A DNA stretch of 64,000 nucleotides from Vampirovibrionales bacterium (GCA_029866025.1 JARXAD010000001.1:355873-419872); one strand, 5' to 3'; positions 54,370 to 63,149 are shown, numbered from the stretch's first letter. The notes: generated by a model from the letters alone, not told the origin. A program made the numbers and translations.

Positions 54370-55599
54370 ATGACTATGGCCGCTCCCCTGTTAACTAAGC
54401 CGTCATCAGTGGCGCATACTGCGCAAGAGGTCAACCCTCTCCACGCACAGTATTTGCAGCAATCTCCCTTGCATTTTGCCTACGAAAAAGTACTGAGCGG
54501 CGAGCGTATCACCCAGCAAGAAGCGGTAAAAATCTATAATAGTCATGATTTACTGGCCATTGGCATGTTGGCGGATTTGGCCCGCAAGCGTATGACTCCC
54601 CCTGAGCTGCAAAACCACGTGTATTGGGTGCATAATTTCCACATTAACCCCACCAACATTTGCGAAGCCAGCTGCAAATTTTGCTCTTTTAAAAAGGGGC
54701 CCAAATCGCCTTTGGCTTATGTGATGAGTGTGGACAACGTGCTTGAGATGGTGCACAAGTACCCTCAAAACGATACCCTGAGTGAGTTTCATGTGGTGTC
54801 GGGCTTGTATCGTGAACAGGGCCTTGAGTATTACGAAACCCTGTTTAAGGCCCTCACCCGAGAGTTCCCTCATGTCCATATTAAGGGTATGACGGCCGTT
54901 GAAATGAAGTTTTTGGCCGACGTGGCCGGTGTGTCTACTGAGGTGGTGCTAAAAACCCTCAAAGATGCGGGCTTGCGTTCCTTACCCGGTGGCGGTGCCG
55001 AAATGTTTTCGGAGCGGATACGGGCTGAGGTGTGCATGGACAAAATTACGGCCACCGAATGGCTAGACGTTCATGGCCAAGCCCATGCCATGGGCCTAAG
55101 CAGCACGGCCACCATGCTGGCCGGATTAGGAGAAACCCCCGAAGAGCGTGTGGAACATATGGTTCGTTTGCGCGAGCAGCAAGATATTTCCGGAGGGTTT
55201 ATGACCTTTATTCCCCTCAATTGCTATTACGACAACAACAAAATTGATTCCAAACACGCGCTGACGGGCATTGAAAATCTAAAAAACTTTGCCGTCAGTC
55301 GTTTAGTGCTGGACAACATTCCTCATATCAAAGCCTTTTGGGTCCATATTGGGGAAAAAACATCGCAAGTGGGGCTCCATTTTGGGGTGGATGACTTGGA
55401 CGGGACCGTGGTACAAGAAAAAATTGCCCACTCGGCGGGTACTGAAACCAGCCAACACCTCACCCAAGATGAGTTGCGTAACATGATTTGGAAAGCGGGC
55501 CGTGTGGCAGTAGAGCGCGACAGCCTGTATGGCATTAAAGCGATTTACGAGCCGCCAGCCGATACGGTTGGCTACCATGAGGCCCACACTTTTGGATAA
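54370..55599 (+). CDS. mqnE: Aminofutalosine synthase MqnE
   Basis: About 409 residues. Radical SAM enzyme that joins the chorismate-derived enol to adenosine (from SAM) in the futalosine pathway to menaquinone. Motif C98-x3-C102-x2-C105 (NPTNICEASCKFCSFKKG), then FHVVSGLYREQGLEYYE, SLPGGGAEMFSERIR and FIPLNCYYDNNKI, which separate it from MqnC. ATG at 54370 is preferred by an AGGT site; 54355 is the other choice. It is the first gene of an overlapping operon and overlaps mqnA by 23 bases. Confidence 0.95.
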   Translation: MTMAAPLLTKPSSVAHTAQEVNPLHAQYLQQSPLHFAYEKVLSGERITQQEAVKIYNSHDLLAIGMLADLARKRMTPPELQNHVYWVHNFHINPTNICEASCKFCSFKKGPKSPLAYVMSVDNVLEMVHKYPQNDTLSEFHVVSGLYREQGLEYYETLFKALTREFPHVHIKGMTAVEMKFLADVAGVSTEVVLKTLKDAGLRSLPGGGAEMFSERIRAEVCMDKITATEWLDVHGQAHAMGLSSTATMLAGLGETPEERVEHMVRLREQQDISGGFMTFIPLNCYYDNNKIDSKHALTGIENLKNFAVSRLVLDNIPHIKAFWVHIGEKTSQVGLHFGVDDLDGTVVQEKIAHSAGTETSQHLTQDELRNMIWKAGRVAVERDSLYGIKAIYEPPADTVGYHEAHTFG

Positions 55600-56479
55600 G
55601 GCCTTGCCAGCGAAGGATCTTTTTGCCATTCGTTTGGGGCGGATTGGCTTTATTAACACGGTGCCTGTGTACCATGGGCTGCAACAGGCACTGCCCAAAA
55701 ACTTACAGTCACAGATTCATGTAGTCAGTAATACTCCCATGGGTCTCAATAAAGCCATCGTGGCCGGTCATTTAGAACTTTCACCTGTTTCCACGGCATG
55801 GTATGCCCAACACCAAGATCAACTCACGTTATTACCCGGCTTGTCGGTTAGCTCGTTGGGCAGTGTGGAAAGTGTTCTGCTGGTTAGTGATTTTGGCCTG
55901 CACCAGTGGCAGGGCCAGCCCATTGCGGTTCCTGATGATTCTGCTACCTCGGTTGCTGTGTTGCGCGCGTTGATTCAACACCATAGCGGCATCGATCCCC
56001 TTGATGCCTTTGTGGTGTACCCTGCCCACTTGCAAGAGCAGGCTCTTCGGGATTATCCAGCCGTTCTCACCATTGGTGATCGAGCCTTGGCGTGGCTACA
56101 CGGTCAAAATACGGCTGCCCTAACCCCAGGGCTAACAACCAAACAGCCCATTGATTTAGCCACAGCTTGGCAAGCTTTTACCGGAGAGCCTTTGGTATTT
56201 GCTGTATGGGTAGCCCGTAGTGAGTGGTTAAAGACCCACGAAACCGAAGCCATACAAGTGATGGATGCCCTGATTAAGTCTAAAAATGAATTTTTATCTT
56301 CTGAACCAAGCCAGCATGAGGCTTGTAAAACATTGGTATCAGCAACGGCCCTCTCCGAAAGCATCCTCAAACACTATTGGACTCAATCGCTCGATTATGG
56401 GTGGAGTGAAGGCCACCAAGCCAGCGTGGAGCGTTTATCGGCCTTGATGACTCATACTCGGGTCTCTTGCCTCGTATGA
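55577..56479 (+). CDS. mqnA: Chorismate dehydratase MqnA
   Basis: About 300 residues. It dehydrates chorismate to 3-enolpyruvyl-benzoate, the first step of the futalosine pathway. The fold is of the periplasmic-binding-protein type: RLGRIGFINTVPVYHGL, LNKAIVAGHLELSPVST, IAVPDDSATSVAVLRAL, VLTIGDRALAW. ATG at 55577 gives a start overlapping mqnE by 23 bases. Its stop overlaps the rsgA start (ATGA). Confidence 0.92.
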   Translation: MRPTLLDKALPAKDLFAIRLGRIGFINTVPVYHGLQQALPKNLQSQIHVVSNTPMGLNKAIVAGHLELSPVSTAWYAQHQDQLTLLPGLSVSSLGSVESVLLVSDFGLHQWQGQPIAVPDDSATSVAVLRALIQHHSGIDPLDAFVVYPAHLQEQALRDYPAVLTIGDRALAWLHGQNTAALTPGLTTKQPIDLATAWQAFTGEPLVFAVWVARSEWLKTHETEAIQVMDALIKSKNEFLSSEPSQHEACKTLVSATALSESILKHYWTQSLDYGWSEGHQASVERLSALMTHTRVSCLV

Positions 56480-57666
56480 GTGGTTCGTCTCATTTGCCAG
56501 AAGAGCCTGTAACGGGTACGGTGGTTGCGGCTTACCCCAACCGGTGGCAGGTGTTTGTGGCGGCAACAGAGCCATTGAATGTAACTGATGGTGATGTGGT
56601 GTTTGAAACTACCTTGCGGGGAGCTGTTAAAAAAGCCCAGCAAGCCGATGTGCTAGTGGGAGACTGTGTGCAACTGGAGGAAGTGGATTGGAACACTTCT
56701 ACAGCCCGTATTTGTGGGGTGTTGCCCAGAAGTACTCAATTAAGCCGACCAAAAATGGCCAATGTGGATCAAGTGCTGGTGGTGCAGTCTCTGGTTCAGC
56801 CCGCGTTAGACTTCACTCACTTGGATCGGCTTTTGACCCACGTAGCGCTGGCGGGGCTGCCAGCAGTGCTGTTGTTTACCAAAACAGATTTGGTGACGGA
56901 TCTTGATTTGATTACCATCGTCAACCAAGTGTATGGCCACCAGTTGGGTTACTCCCTAGCGTGTGTGAGTAAAGAGCCTTGCCCACTGGCGGATTCATTA
57001 AGTGTGGTACACGGGTGGCTCGCGGGTAAACGCACTGTATTGGCGGGCGAAAGCGGTGTGGGGAAATCCACTTTGCTCAATCGCCTAAATCCTCAGTTAG
57101 CACTCCAGGTTGGGGAAGTTTCGGCCCGCGCGGCCCGTGGACAGCACACCACCCGCCATGTGCAATTGGTAAACGTGTCTAAGGATGATGACGTGCCTGC
57201 TTGGGTGGCCGATACCCCTGGCTTTAGCCAGCTAAGCTTTGAAGGCACCGAAGCCGCGGCTATTGAACGGACTTTTGGAGAATTTGACGCCCACAGAGCG
57301 CAGTGCGAGTATCCCAACTGCTTGCACCCCCCCCTTGTAGAATCAGAAGAAGGCGTTGTTGCCCTTACAGCCCGCTGCGGTGTGCGTGATGCTCTGGAAG
57401 CTGGAATTTTGGCTGAGAGTCGGTGGGCTAGTTACCAACGGCTGGTGATGGAAGGTCATGCCGGTAAAGACGATCGTCGCCAGCGTAGCCAAAAAAGCGA
57501 ATATGGAGCCAAGTTTCTTCAAAAAAAAGGGGGTGTTTCCCACCAACGGGTTCGGCTAGACGAGCATTTGCGAGGCGACTCGCGCCGTAAAGCCCGTCAA
57601 GCGGTACAACCCGGTATGGGTACCGTCCATGAATGGACGCAAGAAATGGACGATGATGACTTCTAG
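56476..57666 (+). CDS. rsgA: Ribosome small subunit GTPase RsgA
   Basis: 396 residues. Circularly permuted GTPase for 30S assembly. An OB-fold N-terminus is followed by TKTD, the P-loop GESGVGKST (about 192-200), DTPGFSQLSF and a zinc-binding end with CEYPNCLHPP and a later C. The C-terminal 80 residues are unusually long and basic (RRQRSQKSEYGAKFLQKKGG). It starts on an ATGA overlap with mqnA and overlaps the prenyl synthase gene by 14 bases, a tight coupling with menaquinone genes. Confidence 0.93.
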   Translation: MSGSSHLPEEPVTGTVVAAYPNRWQVFVAATEPLNVTDGDVVFETTLRGAVKKAQQADVLVGDCVQLEEVDWNTSTARICGVLPRSTQLSRPKMANVDQVLVVQSLVQPALDFTHLDRLLTHVALAGLPAVLLFTKTDLVTDLDLITIVNQVYGHQLGYSLACVSKEPCPLADSLSVVHGWLAGKRTVLAGESGVGKSTLLNRLNPQLALQVGEVSARAARGQHTTRHVQLVNVSKDDDVPAWVADTPGFSQLSFEGTEAAAIERTFGEFDAHRAQCEYPNCLHPPLVESEEGVVALTARCGVRDALEAGILAESRWASYQRLVMEGHAGKDDRRQRSQKSEYGAKFLQKKGGVSHQRVRLDEHLRGDSRRKARQAVQPGMGTVHEWTQEMDDDDF

Positions 57667-58615
57667 TAGCGTTTTCATTCGCCTCGATGCCTTGCGCCAA
57701 CAGGTAGAAACATCTTTAATGGCCTACTTGGACGCTTCGCCTGCGTGGCTATCGCCCCCACCTGCCACCACCCAGCCAGCAGTCAATCGTTTTGAAGAGG
57801 CCCTGCGTTATGCGGTGCTGGGTGGTGGCAAACGGTTGCGTCCCATCCTGTTGTTATTGGTAGGCCAATGGTTAGGGGCTTCGTTAGAGTGTCTCATGCC
57901 AACGGCTTGCGCCTTAGAGCTTATCCACACCTATAGCCTGATTCATGATGACTTGCCTTGCATGGACAATGCTGATTTACGGCGGGGCCGTCCTACGGTG
58001 CACTGTGCTTATGATGAAACCACCGCTGTGCTGGTTGGCGATGCCTTGCAGCCTTTAGCGGTGGACTGGATGTTGACCCATACACCAACCACAACCCTAT
58101 CTGATAAAGAGGGATTGCTATTGGCGTTGAAAGAAATGACCCGTGCTAGTGGGCTGGCTGGATTGGTGATGGGGCAAGCCGTGGATTGCCATGTCACCCA
58201 AACACTTTCCACGGAAGCGGATTTGCTATGGCTGCACACCCATAAAACGGGGGCGTTGTTTGGCGCGGCATTGGCCTGTGGGGCCTGTTTGTCTGGGGCA
58301 GAACCGTTTGTGGCTGAGTTACTAAGAAACGTAGGTCATCAGTGGGGCATTGCCTTTCAACTGGCAGATGATGTGCTGGATGCGACGGCCACCCCAGAAG
58401 CGTTGGGTAAAACGACGGGCCAAGATGCGACTCATGGCAAAGGGACTTTATTGGCTCAAGGGCAGTCTATTCATACGATTCAAGCGCAAGCAGAACGGTG
58501 GCTACAGAAAGGGCTAGACTCCCTTGCCCACATTCATTCGCCGTCTCAGCACGACGTGCTGGCTTATGATACCCTGTGTGACGTGGCATGGGCGTTGGTT
58601 CGGCGTCACTCGTAA
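57653..58615 (+). CDS. Geranylgeranyl/farnesyl-type polyprenyl diphosphate synthase
   Basis: About 320 residues. It condenses isopentenyl diphosphate units. FGGKRLRP region: GGGKRLRPILLLLVG; first Asp motif HDDLPCMDNADLRRGRPT; second QLADDVLDATATPE. The type that ends chains at C15 or C20 is likely (ALELIHTYSLIHDD is typical of short-chain IspA-type enzymes). In this operon with mqnE and mqnA it may supply prenyl precursors for menaquinone. Start 57653 or 57656 (ATGATG). It overlaps rsgA by 14 bases and the next gene by 28. Confidence 0.9.
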   Translation: MMTSSSVFIRLDALRQQVETSLMAYLDASPAWLSPPPATTQPAVNRFEEALRYAVLGGGKRLRPILLLLVGQWLGASLECLMPTACALELIHTYSLIHDDLPCMDNADLRRGRPTVHCAYDETTAVLVGDALQPLAVDWMLTHTPTTTLSDKEGLLLALKEMTRASGLAGLVMGQAVDCHVTQTLSTEADLLWLHTHKTGALFGAALACGACLSGAEPFVAELLRNVGHQWGIAFQLADDVLDATATPEALGKTTGQDATHGKGTLLAQGQSIHTIQAQAERWLQKGLDSLAHIHSPSQHDVLAYDTLCDVAWALVRRHS

Positions 58616-59115
58616 CCCTTTGTTTAATATCAGTTAAGGCAGTTGTTGGCGTGTTTTTAAATCCAGCATGGCGCGGTAGCGGGTTTGAGGTGATTGAGGC
58701 GGTCACCACTGCCACAGTGCTGGCGCAGGCTTTAAAAATTGTGTGGTATTTCATTACCCACGGCAAAATCAATTTTAAAATTTTCTTTCATACCGGTGGG
58801 ATGCCCAGTAGCCATAGCGCCAGTGTGGCTGCCTTGGCCACTAGCGTGGGCCTTATTGACGGTTGGAACAGCACTCCTTTTGCCATTGCCTTGGGCTTGG
58901 CTGCTATTGTAATGTATGATGCTGCCGGTGTGCGCCGTGCTGCCGGAAAAATGGCGGGTATTCTCAATCGCATTACGGATGATTTGTATCAACACCACTC
59001 GGGAGATATCCCCGAACGGTTACGAGAGTTATTGGGCCATACCCCTTTTGAAGTGCTTGTAGGTTGTGCCTTTGGCGCTGCGGTTGCCATGGGAATTCAT
59101 AGCGGCGGATTATAA
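58588..59115 (+). CDS. Divergent PAP2 family (DUF212/YuiD) membrane protein
   Basis: 175 residues. A four-helix DUF212 membrane protein with the P-S-S-H motif (FHTGGMPSSHSASVAALATS), MYDAAGVRRAAGKMAGILN and ELLGHTPFEVLVGCAFG. It is related to acid phosphatase/PAP2; in the operon it could act on prenyl diphosphates, which is inference. The first ATG lies 28 bases inside the prenyl synthase gene; a GTG at 58651 is an alternative start. Confidence 0.85.
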   Translation: MGVGSASLVTLCLISVKAVVGVFLNPAWRGSGFEVIEAVTTATVLAQALKIVWYFITHGKINFKIFFHTGGMPSSHSASVAALATSVGLIDGWNSTPFAIALGLAAIVMYDAAGVRRAAGKMAGILNRITDDLYQHHSGDIPERLRELLGHTPFEVLVGCAFGAAVAMGIHSGGL

Positions 59116-59171
59116 CGCTAGTGTGCAGAGTGGAATAGGCAATTTAAACTTATCACCCACGTTGGGGTGAT

Positions 59172-60824
59172 ATGACAGTCATTGCTTTTACATCCGTAAC
59201 GACTCAACCACTTCCTCTGCCCCCGGCAGTGATAAGGAGTGGGCAAACGCATGTAACCTCTCACCCTGTAGAAATTGCAGCAGCGGATTCCTTTGCTCGC
59301 ACGACGACGGGTATGGGTGCCGTGACGTCTGGGCGAGAAATGCCCCGCCACCGCTTTGAGGGCCGTATTATTGGACAAGGAAAATTACGCACCGCCACGG
59401 AAGAAATGTTGGTAGCCGTGGACAAAGAAGGCTACCTGTACCGCCAAGATGAAGAACGTTACGACCCCCTGGGCTGGCTCCAAGCCAATGGCTCTTATCG
59501 GTTGCTTAATGGGGCCATTGGCAATGTGTTTATGGACGCCCCATTGGTGCTGAGTACCCCCACCTTGCGAGGTGAGTTTGGTGCAGAGCTACTTCGTACC
59601 GAACGGCGGTTGGCTCAGCAGTCCTCAGAAGGGCCACTTATCCAGAAAAGATTGGCTCCTTTAGGCTTAAGTGGTCAAGGTGTTTCCATTCAAATTATTG
59701 AGAGGGCGGCACCGGATTACGATGGCAGCATTCAGACCATTGATCATGCCAAGGCTGTACCGGCCCTCATTACCGATCCCGAGTGGGGGTATGCTCCTCA
59801 GGCTACTGCCACGCTGCACATGGTACGCAGCACTATGCCTGTGGAACTGGGCCAAGTGAAAGATGATGTGGCGAGCTTGGATGCTTTTGTAGCATGTCAT
59901 GTGGTGGACGCCGATCTAATGGCACACTTGTCTAGCGTGGCTAAGCAATCCAATCCCCCTCGTATTATTAATATGTCTAATGGGCTTAATTACGACGCCA
60001 TTGGCCAGCAACTGATGATGCTGATTTTGGAGCGGGATGAATTTGAGAAGTACAAACGTCCGGGTTTAGCAAAACTGATTTTGGGTGGTGAACCGTCACT
60101 CAAGCCGTCCCCACAAGAAGAAGCCGCTGAGTGGCAAAAAATTATTACCTTTGTGGCCCAACGCTATATGGCCAACCCTGCCATACAAGCCACACTAAAA
60201 CAGTATGGTGCTTTAACCCACCAACTGGCCCAGCGTGGTGTGGTGTTGGTGGTATCTATGGCCAACAGTGCCGATTCTATGCCGCCCCAGGTGGTAATAC
60301 CGCCGGGTTATGGAACCAACTTTTTGGCCATGAGTGACGATGTGGTGGCCGTAGCCGCTAGTAATAACAATGCCACCCCAGGAATCCTTGGTGATGACTG
60401 GGTGACGAGCTTTTCGTCACGTGGGGATGGGCGTTGGAACCCTACGGTTACAGCCACAGGCATGAACGTGTGGATGGATAGGTACTACGCCGGTGCAGGT
60501 GATAATGGGGTGTTTAGTGGTACCTCCGCTTCCGCGCCTCATACCAGCGGTACCATTGCGTTAATGTTGCAAGCCAATCCCTCCCTTACCGTGCAACAAA
60601 TAAAGGCCATACTCAAACAAACTGCCACTCCCGTGTCTCATAACGTTCGATTGGAAGGGGCGGGAATGCTAAACCCGGTAGCCGCCACCCTTGTTGCTAA
60701 ATCCTTGGCTGTTCCTGTTCAACCCACGGATCAGTCGATTTTAAACCTTGCCCAAGGCTCATCTTCAAGCCTTGTTGCCCAGATTCCAAGCTGGAACCTG
60801 AGCACACAAAGTCCTCATCCGTAA
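59172..60824 (+). CDS. Subtilase-fold (S8) protein with atypical catalytic triad
   Basis: 550 residues. The subtilisin core spans about 165-520: GLSGQGVSIQIIERAAPDYDG, DHAKAVPALITDPEWGYAPQATATLHMVRS, RIINMSNG, VVLVVSMANSAD, and FSGTSASAPHTSGTIALMLQ with S452 nucleophile. The Asp strand reads IIE177 where active enzymes have I-D, and the His site is DH192-A-K rather than HGT. So activity is doubtful or altered. No signal peptide: the N-terminal 160 residues are unknown, with a proline-rich lead (TTQPLPLPPAV). It stands alone downstream of the DUF212 gene. Confidence 0.8.
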   Translation: MTVIAFTSVTTQPLPLPPAVIRSGQTHVTSHPVEIAAADSFARTTTGMGAVTSGREMPRHRFEGRIIGQGKLRTATEEMLVAVDKEGYLYRQDEERYDPLGWLQANGSYRLLNGAIGNVFMDAPLVLSTPTLRGEFGAELLRTERRLAQQSSEGPLIQKRLAPLGLSGQGVSIQIIERAAPDYDGSIQTIDHAKAVPALITDPEWGYAPQATATLHMVRSTMPVELGQVKDDVASLDAFVACHVVDADLMAHLSSVAKQSNPPRIINMSNGLNYDAIGQQLMMLILERDEFEKYKRPGLAKLILGGEPSLKPSPQEEAAEWQKIITFVAQRYMANPAIQATLKQYGALTHQLAQRGVVLVVSMANSADSMPPQVVIPPGYGTNFLAMSDDVVAVAASNNNATPGILGDDWVTSFSSRGDGRWNPTVTATGMNVWMDRYYAGAGDNGVFSGTSASAPHTSGTIALMLQANPSLTVQQIKAILKQTATPVSHNVRLEGAGMLNPVAATLVAKSLAVPVQPTDQSILNLAQGSSSSLVAQIPSWNLSTQSPHP

Positions 60825-61007
60825 TAACGGCGTTTTAAGTACACGTTTCTTAATTAACGCAATAATTAAAGTAAATCTTTTTTTCCCCGATCTCTGACGA
60901 TGGCAAAGGTAATTTAAAAAACGGCGGCGCTCTCCTGGGCTTATGGTAAGGCCTAAGGATGATAAGCGAAGTGCTTCAATGCAGCGGCTGACCGTTGGTT
61001 AACGAAG

Positions 61008-61032
61008 GTTGGGTGAGTATAACAAACCCAAC
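61008..61032 (-). terminator. Possible terminator hairpin after the small coiled-coil gene
   Basis: GTTGGGT (61008-61014) pairs with ACCCAAC (61026-61032), loop 11 bases. It lies nine bases beyond the stop of the minus-strand gene at 61041, but lacks a T-run. The 216 bases between it and the subtilase stop hold no other feature I can support. Confidence 0.4.
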
Positions 61033-61040
61033 TCTGCTAA

Positions 61041-61370
61041 TTAAGCAAAGGTTTTAAAGCTACTTTGAATGTTTTTTGAAATCACCTTTTGCACCGCTTC
61101 AAGTTCGGTGTAAATGGCATCACGTTGTGTTCCCAATCGCGTCAGCTGCATTTCCAACGCTTTGTCAATGCTTTGCAAAGCGGCAATACGGGCTTGAATC
61201 GATTGTACGGTGGGCGACTCGGGCTCAAGGTTGGAAGTGATTTGGTACAGCGCGCCGGTGATGTTGGCGAGTTGCATACGGGCCTGGTTGATGAATTGGC
61301 CCTGAATTTCCAGGTCACTTTTACGTGCCGTGAGCATGAGAAGCCGCGCCTGACTGGCAGCAAATCCCAT
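61041..61370 (-). CDS. Small coiled-coil protein
   Basis: 109 residues, all helical. It begins MGFAASQARLLMLTARKSD and contains heptad-like helices (IQARIAALQSIDKALEMQL, DAIYTELEAVQKVISKNI) with no cysteine. I do not recognise a named family; small proteins with this 'AASQARLLxLTARK' lead seem to occur in related bacteria, but I cannot verify that here. A structural or secretion-substrate role is a guess. Confidence 0.6.
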   Translation of the reverse strand: MGFAASQARLLMLTARKSDLEIQGQFINQARMQLANITGALYQITSNLEPESPTVQSIQARIAALQSIDKALEMQLTRLGTQRDAIYTELEAVQKVISKNIQSSFKTFA

Positions 61371-61461
61371 TGGGTAGGGTCCTCTCGTCTCTTTACTTTA
61401 GGGTCTCTTCTCTTCGTTTTGCTTTTAATTGTTGATGGGGTCTCTTCTCTGGGCTCTCATT

Positions 61462-61494
61462 CAAGGGTCTTGGCTCTAAGCCCTTGCTTTTTTT
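61462..61494 (+). terminator. Strong plus-strand intrinsic terminator without an adjacent gene
   Basis: CAAGGG (61462-61467), then CTT, pairs with AAG-CCCTTG (61478-61486) with one bulged base, loop GGCTCT, then C and seven T. The nearest plus-strand gene ends 640 bases upstream, and a minus-strand gene lies between. It therefore implies a long 3' transcript from the subtilase gene or an unseen small RNA. Confidence 0.75.
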
Positions 61495-61512
61495 AATAAT
61501 TTTTTAATACTT

Positions 61513-61539
61513 TGCAATGCATACAACACTGCAATGCAT
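61513..61539. promoter_or_regulatory. Paired direct repeats TGCAATGCAT upstream of dnaB
   Basis: TGCAATGCAT occurs at 61513-61522 and again at 61530-61539, start to start 17 bases. Each contains the palindrome ATGCAT. It lies in the 313-base AT-rich gap between the divergent coiled-coil gene and dnaB, which also has two copies of GGGTCTCTTCTCT. Possible operator; function unknown. Confidence 0.4.
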
Positions 61540-61683
61540 CATATGAAAATAAAAACATTCTTTAGGGGAGAATTGCCCCTTCGCTCCAAAATTCAAACAA
61601 AACGTTACAAACAGGCCAAGACCTTCTCCGTACAATAGGGAGGCTAATACCCCCATTTTTATACTAAGTGAGACCCCAGCCGT

Positions 61684-63096
61684 ATGGCCAAGCGTTCCAA
61701 TAAACAAGACTCTGCTACCGCCACGTTGGATATAGAGGCCATTGATGCCTTACTCACCCGGGTGCCTCCCCAAAGCTTGGAGGCGGAAGAGGCGGTGATT
61801 GGTGGCTTGCTGGTGGATAGCACGCCTCTCAATGACTTGGTAGAACTCATTAAACCCCACGATTTTTATCACCCGCAACACCAGTGCTTGTTTGAGGCCA
61901 TGGTGCATTTGTTTAATAAAAGCGAGCCCATTGACGTTATTACGGTGACGGAAATTCTTAAAACGTGGGAACGGTTGGATGAAGCCGGTGGCCGAGCCAC
62001 CATGATGGGCTTGGCCCAAGAGCATCTAACCACCGGCAACCTGCTCTACTATGCGCGTTTGATTCGCGATAAATCCTTATTGCGTGCCCTTATTACGGCA
62101 GGATCAGGGGTGGTGGAGGCTGCTTTTGAGACGGAAGAAGCCAGCGATGCTTTGGATAAGGCTCAGCAGCTTATTTTTAACGTGGCTCAGCGTGGCTTGC
62201 CGGAAAACGTGGTGCCCATTCGCGATATTTTACCCATCACCTTTGATCAAATTGAGGAGCGCCATGCCAACAAAGGCTCCTTAATGGGTATTTCCAGCGG
62301 CTTTTACGAGCTGGATTTGATGACCAGTGGCTTGCAGCAATCGGATTTGCTTATTGTGGCGGCGCGGCCTTCTATGGGTAAAACGGCGTTTTGTCTTAAT
62401 ATTGCGGGGCATGTGGCCCTGCGTGAAAAAAAACCCGTGCTGTTTATGAGTTTGGAGATGAGCAAAGAGCAGCTCGTCACCCGCTTGTTATGCAGCGAAG
62501 CGGAGTTGGATGCCCAAAAAATACGCAGCGGGCACCTGACTGAAAAAGACTTTATGAAAATTAGCCAAGCCATGGGCAAGCTGGGCGATGCGCCCCTGTA
62601 CATTGACGACACCCCCGGCATGACGGTGATGGAGATGCGGGCTAAGGCACGCAAGCTTAAGTTAGATGCGGGAGATTTGGGCCTGATTGTCATCGATTAC
62701 TTGCAGTTGATGGAAGGTAGTGGCGGTAACAGCGGTGGGTTTGATAACCGCGTGCAGGTGATTTCCCAAATTTCTCGTGGGCTTAAGGGTTTGGCGCGGG
62801 AAGTGGGCGTGCCTGTGATTGCCCTGTCGCAGCTGTCTCGGGCTGTGGAAAGCCGCCAAGACAAGCGCCCCATGCTCAGTGATTTGCGGGAATCGGGGAG
62901 TATTGAACAGGATGCCGACTTGGTGATGTTTATTTACCGCGATGAGTACTACAACGCCGAGAGCGAACGCCCGGGCACCGCCGATATTATAATTGCCAAG
63001 CAACGGAACGGCCCTGTGGGCACGGTGGAGCTGTTGTTCCGCAACAATATTACCCGTTTTCTCAACCCTGCCCAGAAAAAAGTGGAAATTTTCTAG
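61684..63096 (+). CDS. dnaB: Replicative DNA helicase DnaB
   Basis: 470 residues, normal DnaB length. The N-terminal domain (VPPQSLEAEEAVIGGLLVD) joins a RecA-like ATPase: LLIVAARPSMGKTAFCLNIA (Walker A), VLFMSLEMSKEQLVTRLL, IVIDYLQLMEG (Walker B), LSQLSRAVESRQDKRPMLSDLRESGSIEQDADLVMFIYRDEYY. It unwinds DNA ahead of the replisome; dnaX is also in this window. No intein is seen. A small hairpin overlaps the last bases of the stop codon. Confidence 0.97.
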   Translation: MAKRSNKQDSATATLDIEAIDALLTRVPPQSLEAEEAVIGGLLVDSTPLNDLVELIKPHDFYHPQHQCLFEAMVHLFNKSEPIDVITVTEILKTWERLDEAGGRATMMGLAQEHLTTGNLLYYARLIRDKSLLRALITAGSGVVEAAFETEEASDALDKAQQLIFNVAQRGLPENVVPIRDILPITFDQIEERHANKGSLMGISSGFYELDLMTSGLQQSDLLIVAARPSMGKTAFCLNIAGHVALREKKPVLFMSLEMSKEQLVTRLLCSEAELDAQKIRSGHLTEKDFMKISQAMGKLGDAPLYIDDTPGMTVMEMRAKARKLKLDAGDLGLIVIDYLQLMEGSGGNSGGFDNRVQVISQISRGLKGLAREVGVPVIALSQLSRAVESRQDKRPMLSDLRESGSIEQDADLVMFIYRDEYYNAESERPGTADIIIAKQRNGPVGTVELLFRNNITRFLNPAQKKVEIF

Positions 63097-63109
63097 GCGC
63101 ACTGCGCCT
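63095..63109 (+). terminator. Small hairpin on the dnaB stop
   Basis: AGGCGC-ACT-GCGCCT, six bp, starts within the TAG stop and is followed by TTG. It closely matches the hairpin after prs. Weak as a terminator. Confidence 0.4.
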
Positions 63110-63149
63110 TTGTATACTCAAGCTTTTATTGCTGAGGACGATTGTACTA

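Noticed and set aside
57756-59115. Phage or transposon genes
   Set aside because: No integrase, transposase or phage structural gene is seen anywhere in the window; the operon is housekeeping.
61504-61707. 67-residue minus-strand frame before dnaB
   Set aside because: Overlaps the dnaB start and the direct repeats, with no ribosome site or protein-like signature.
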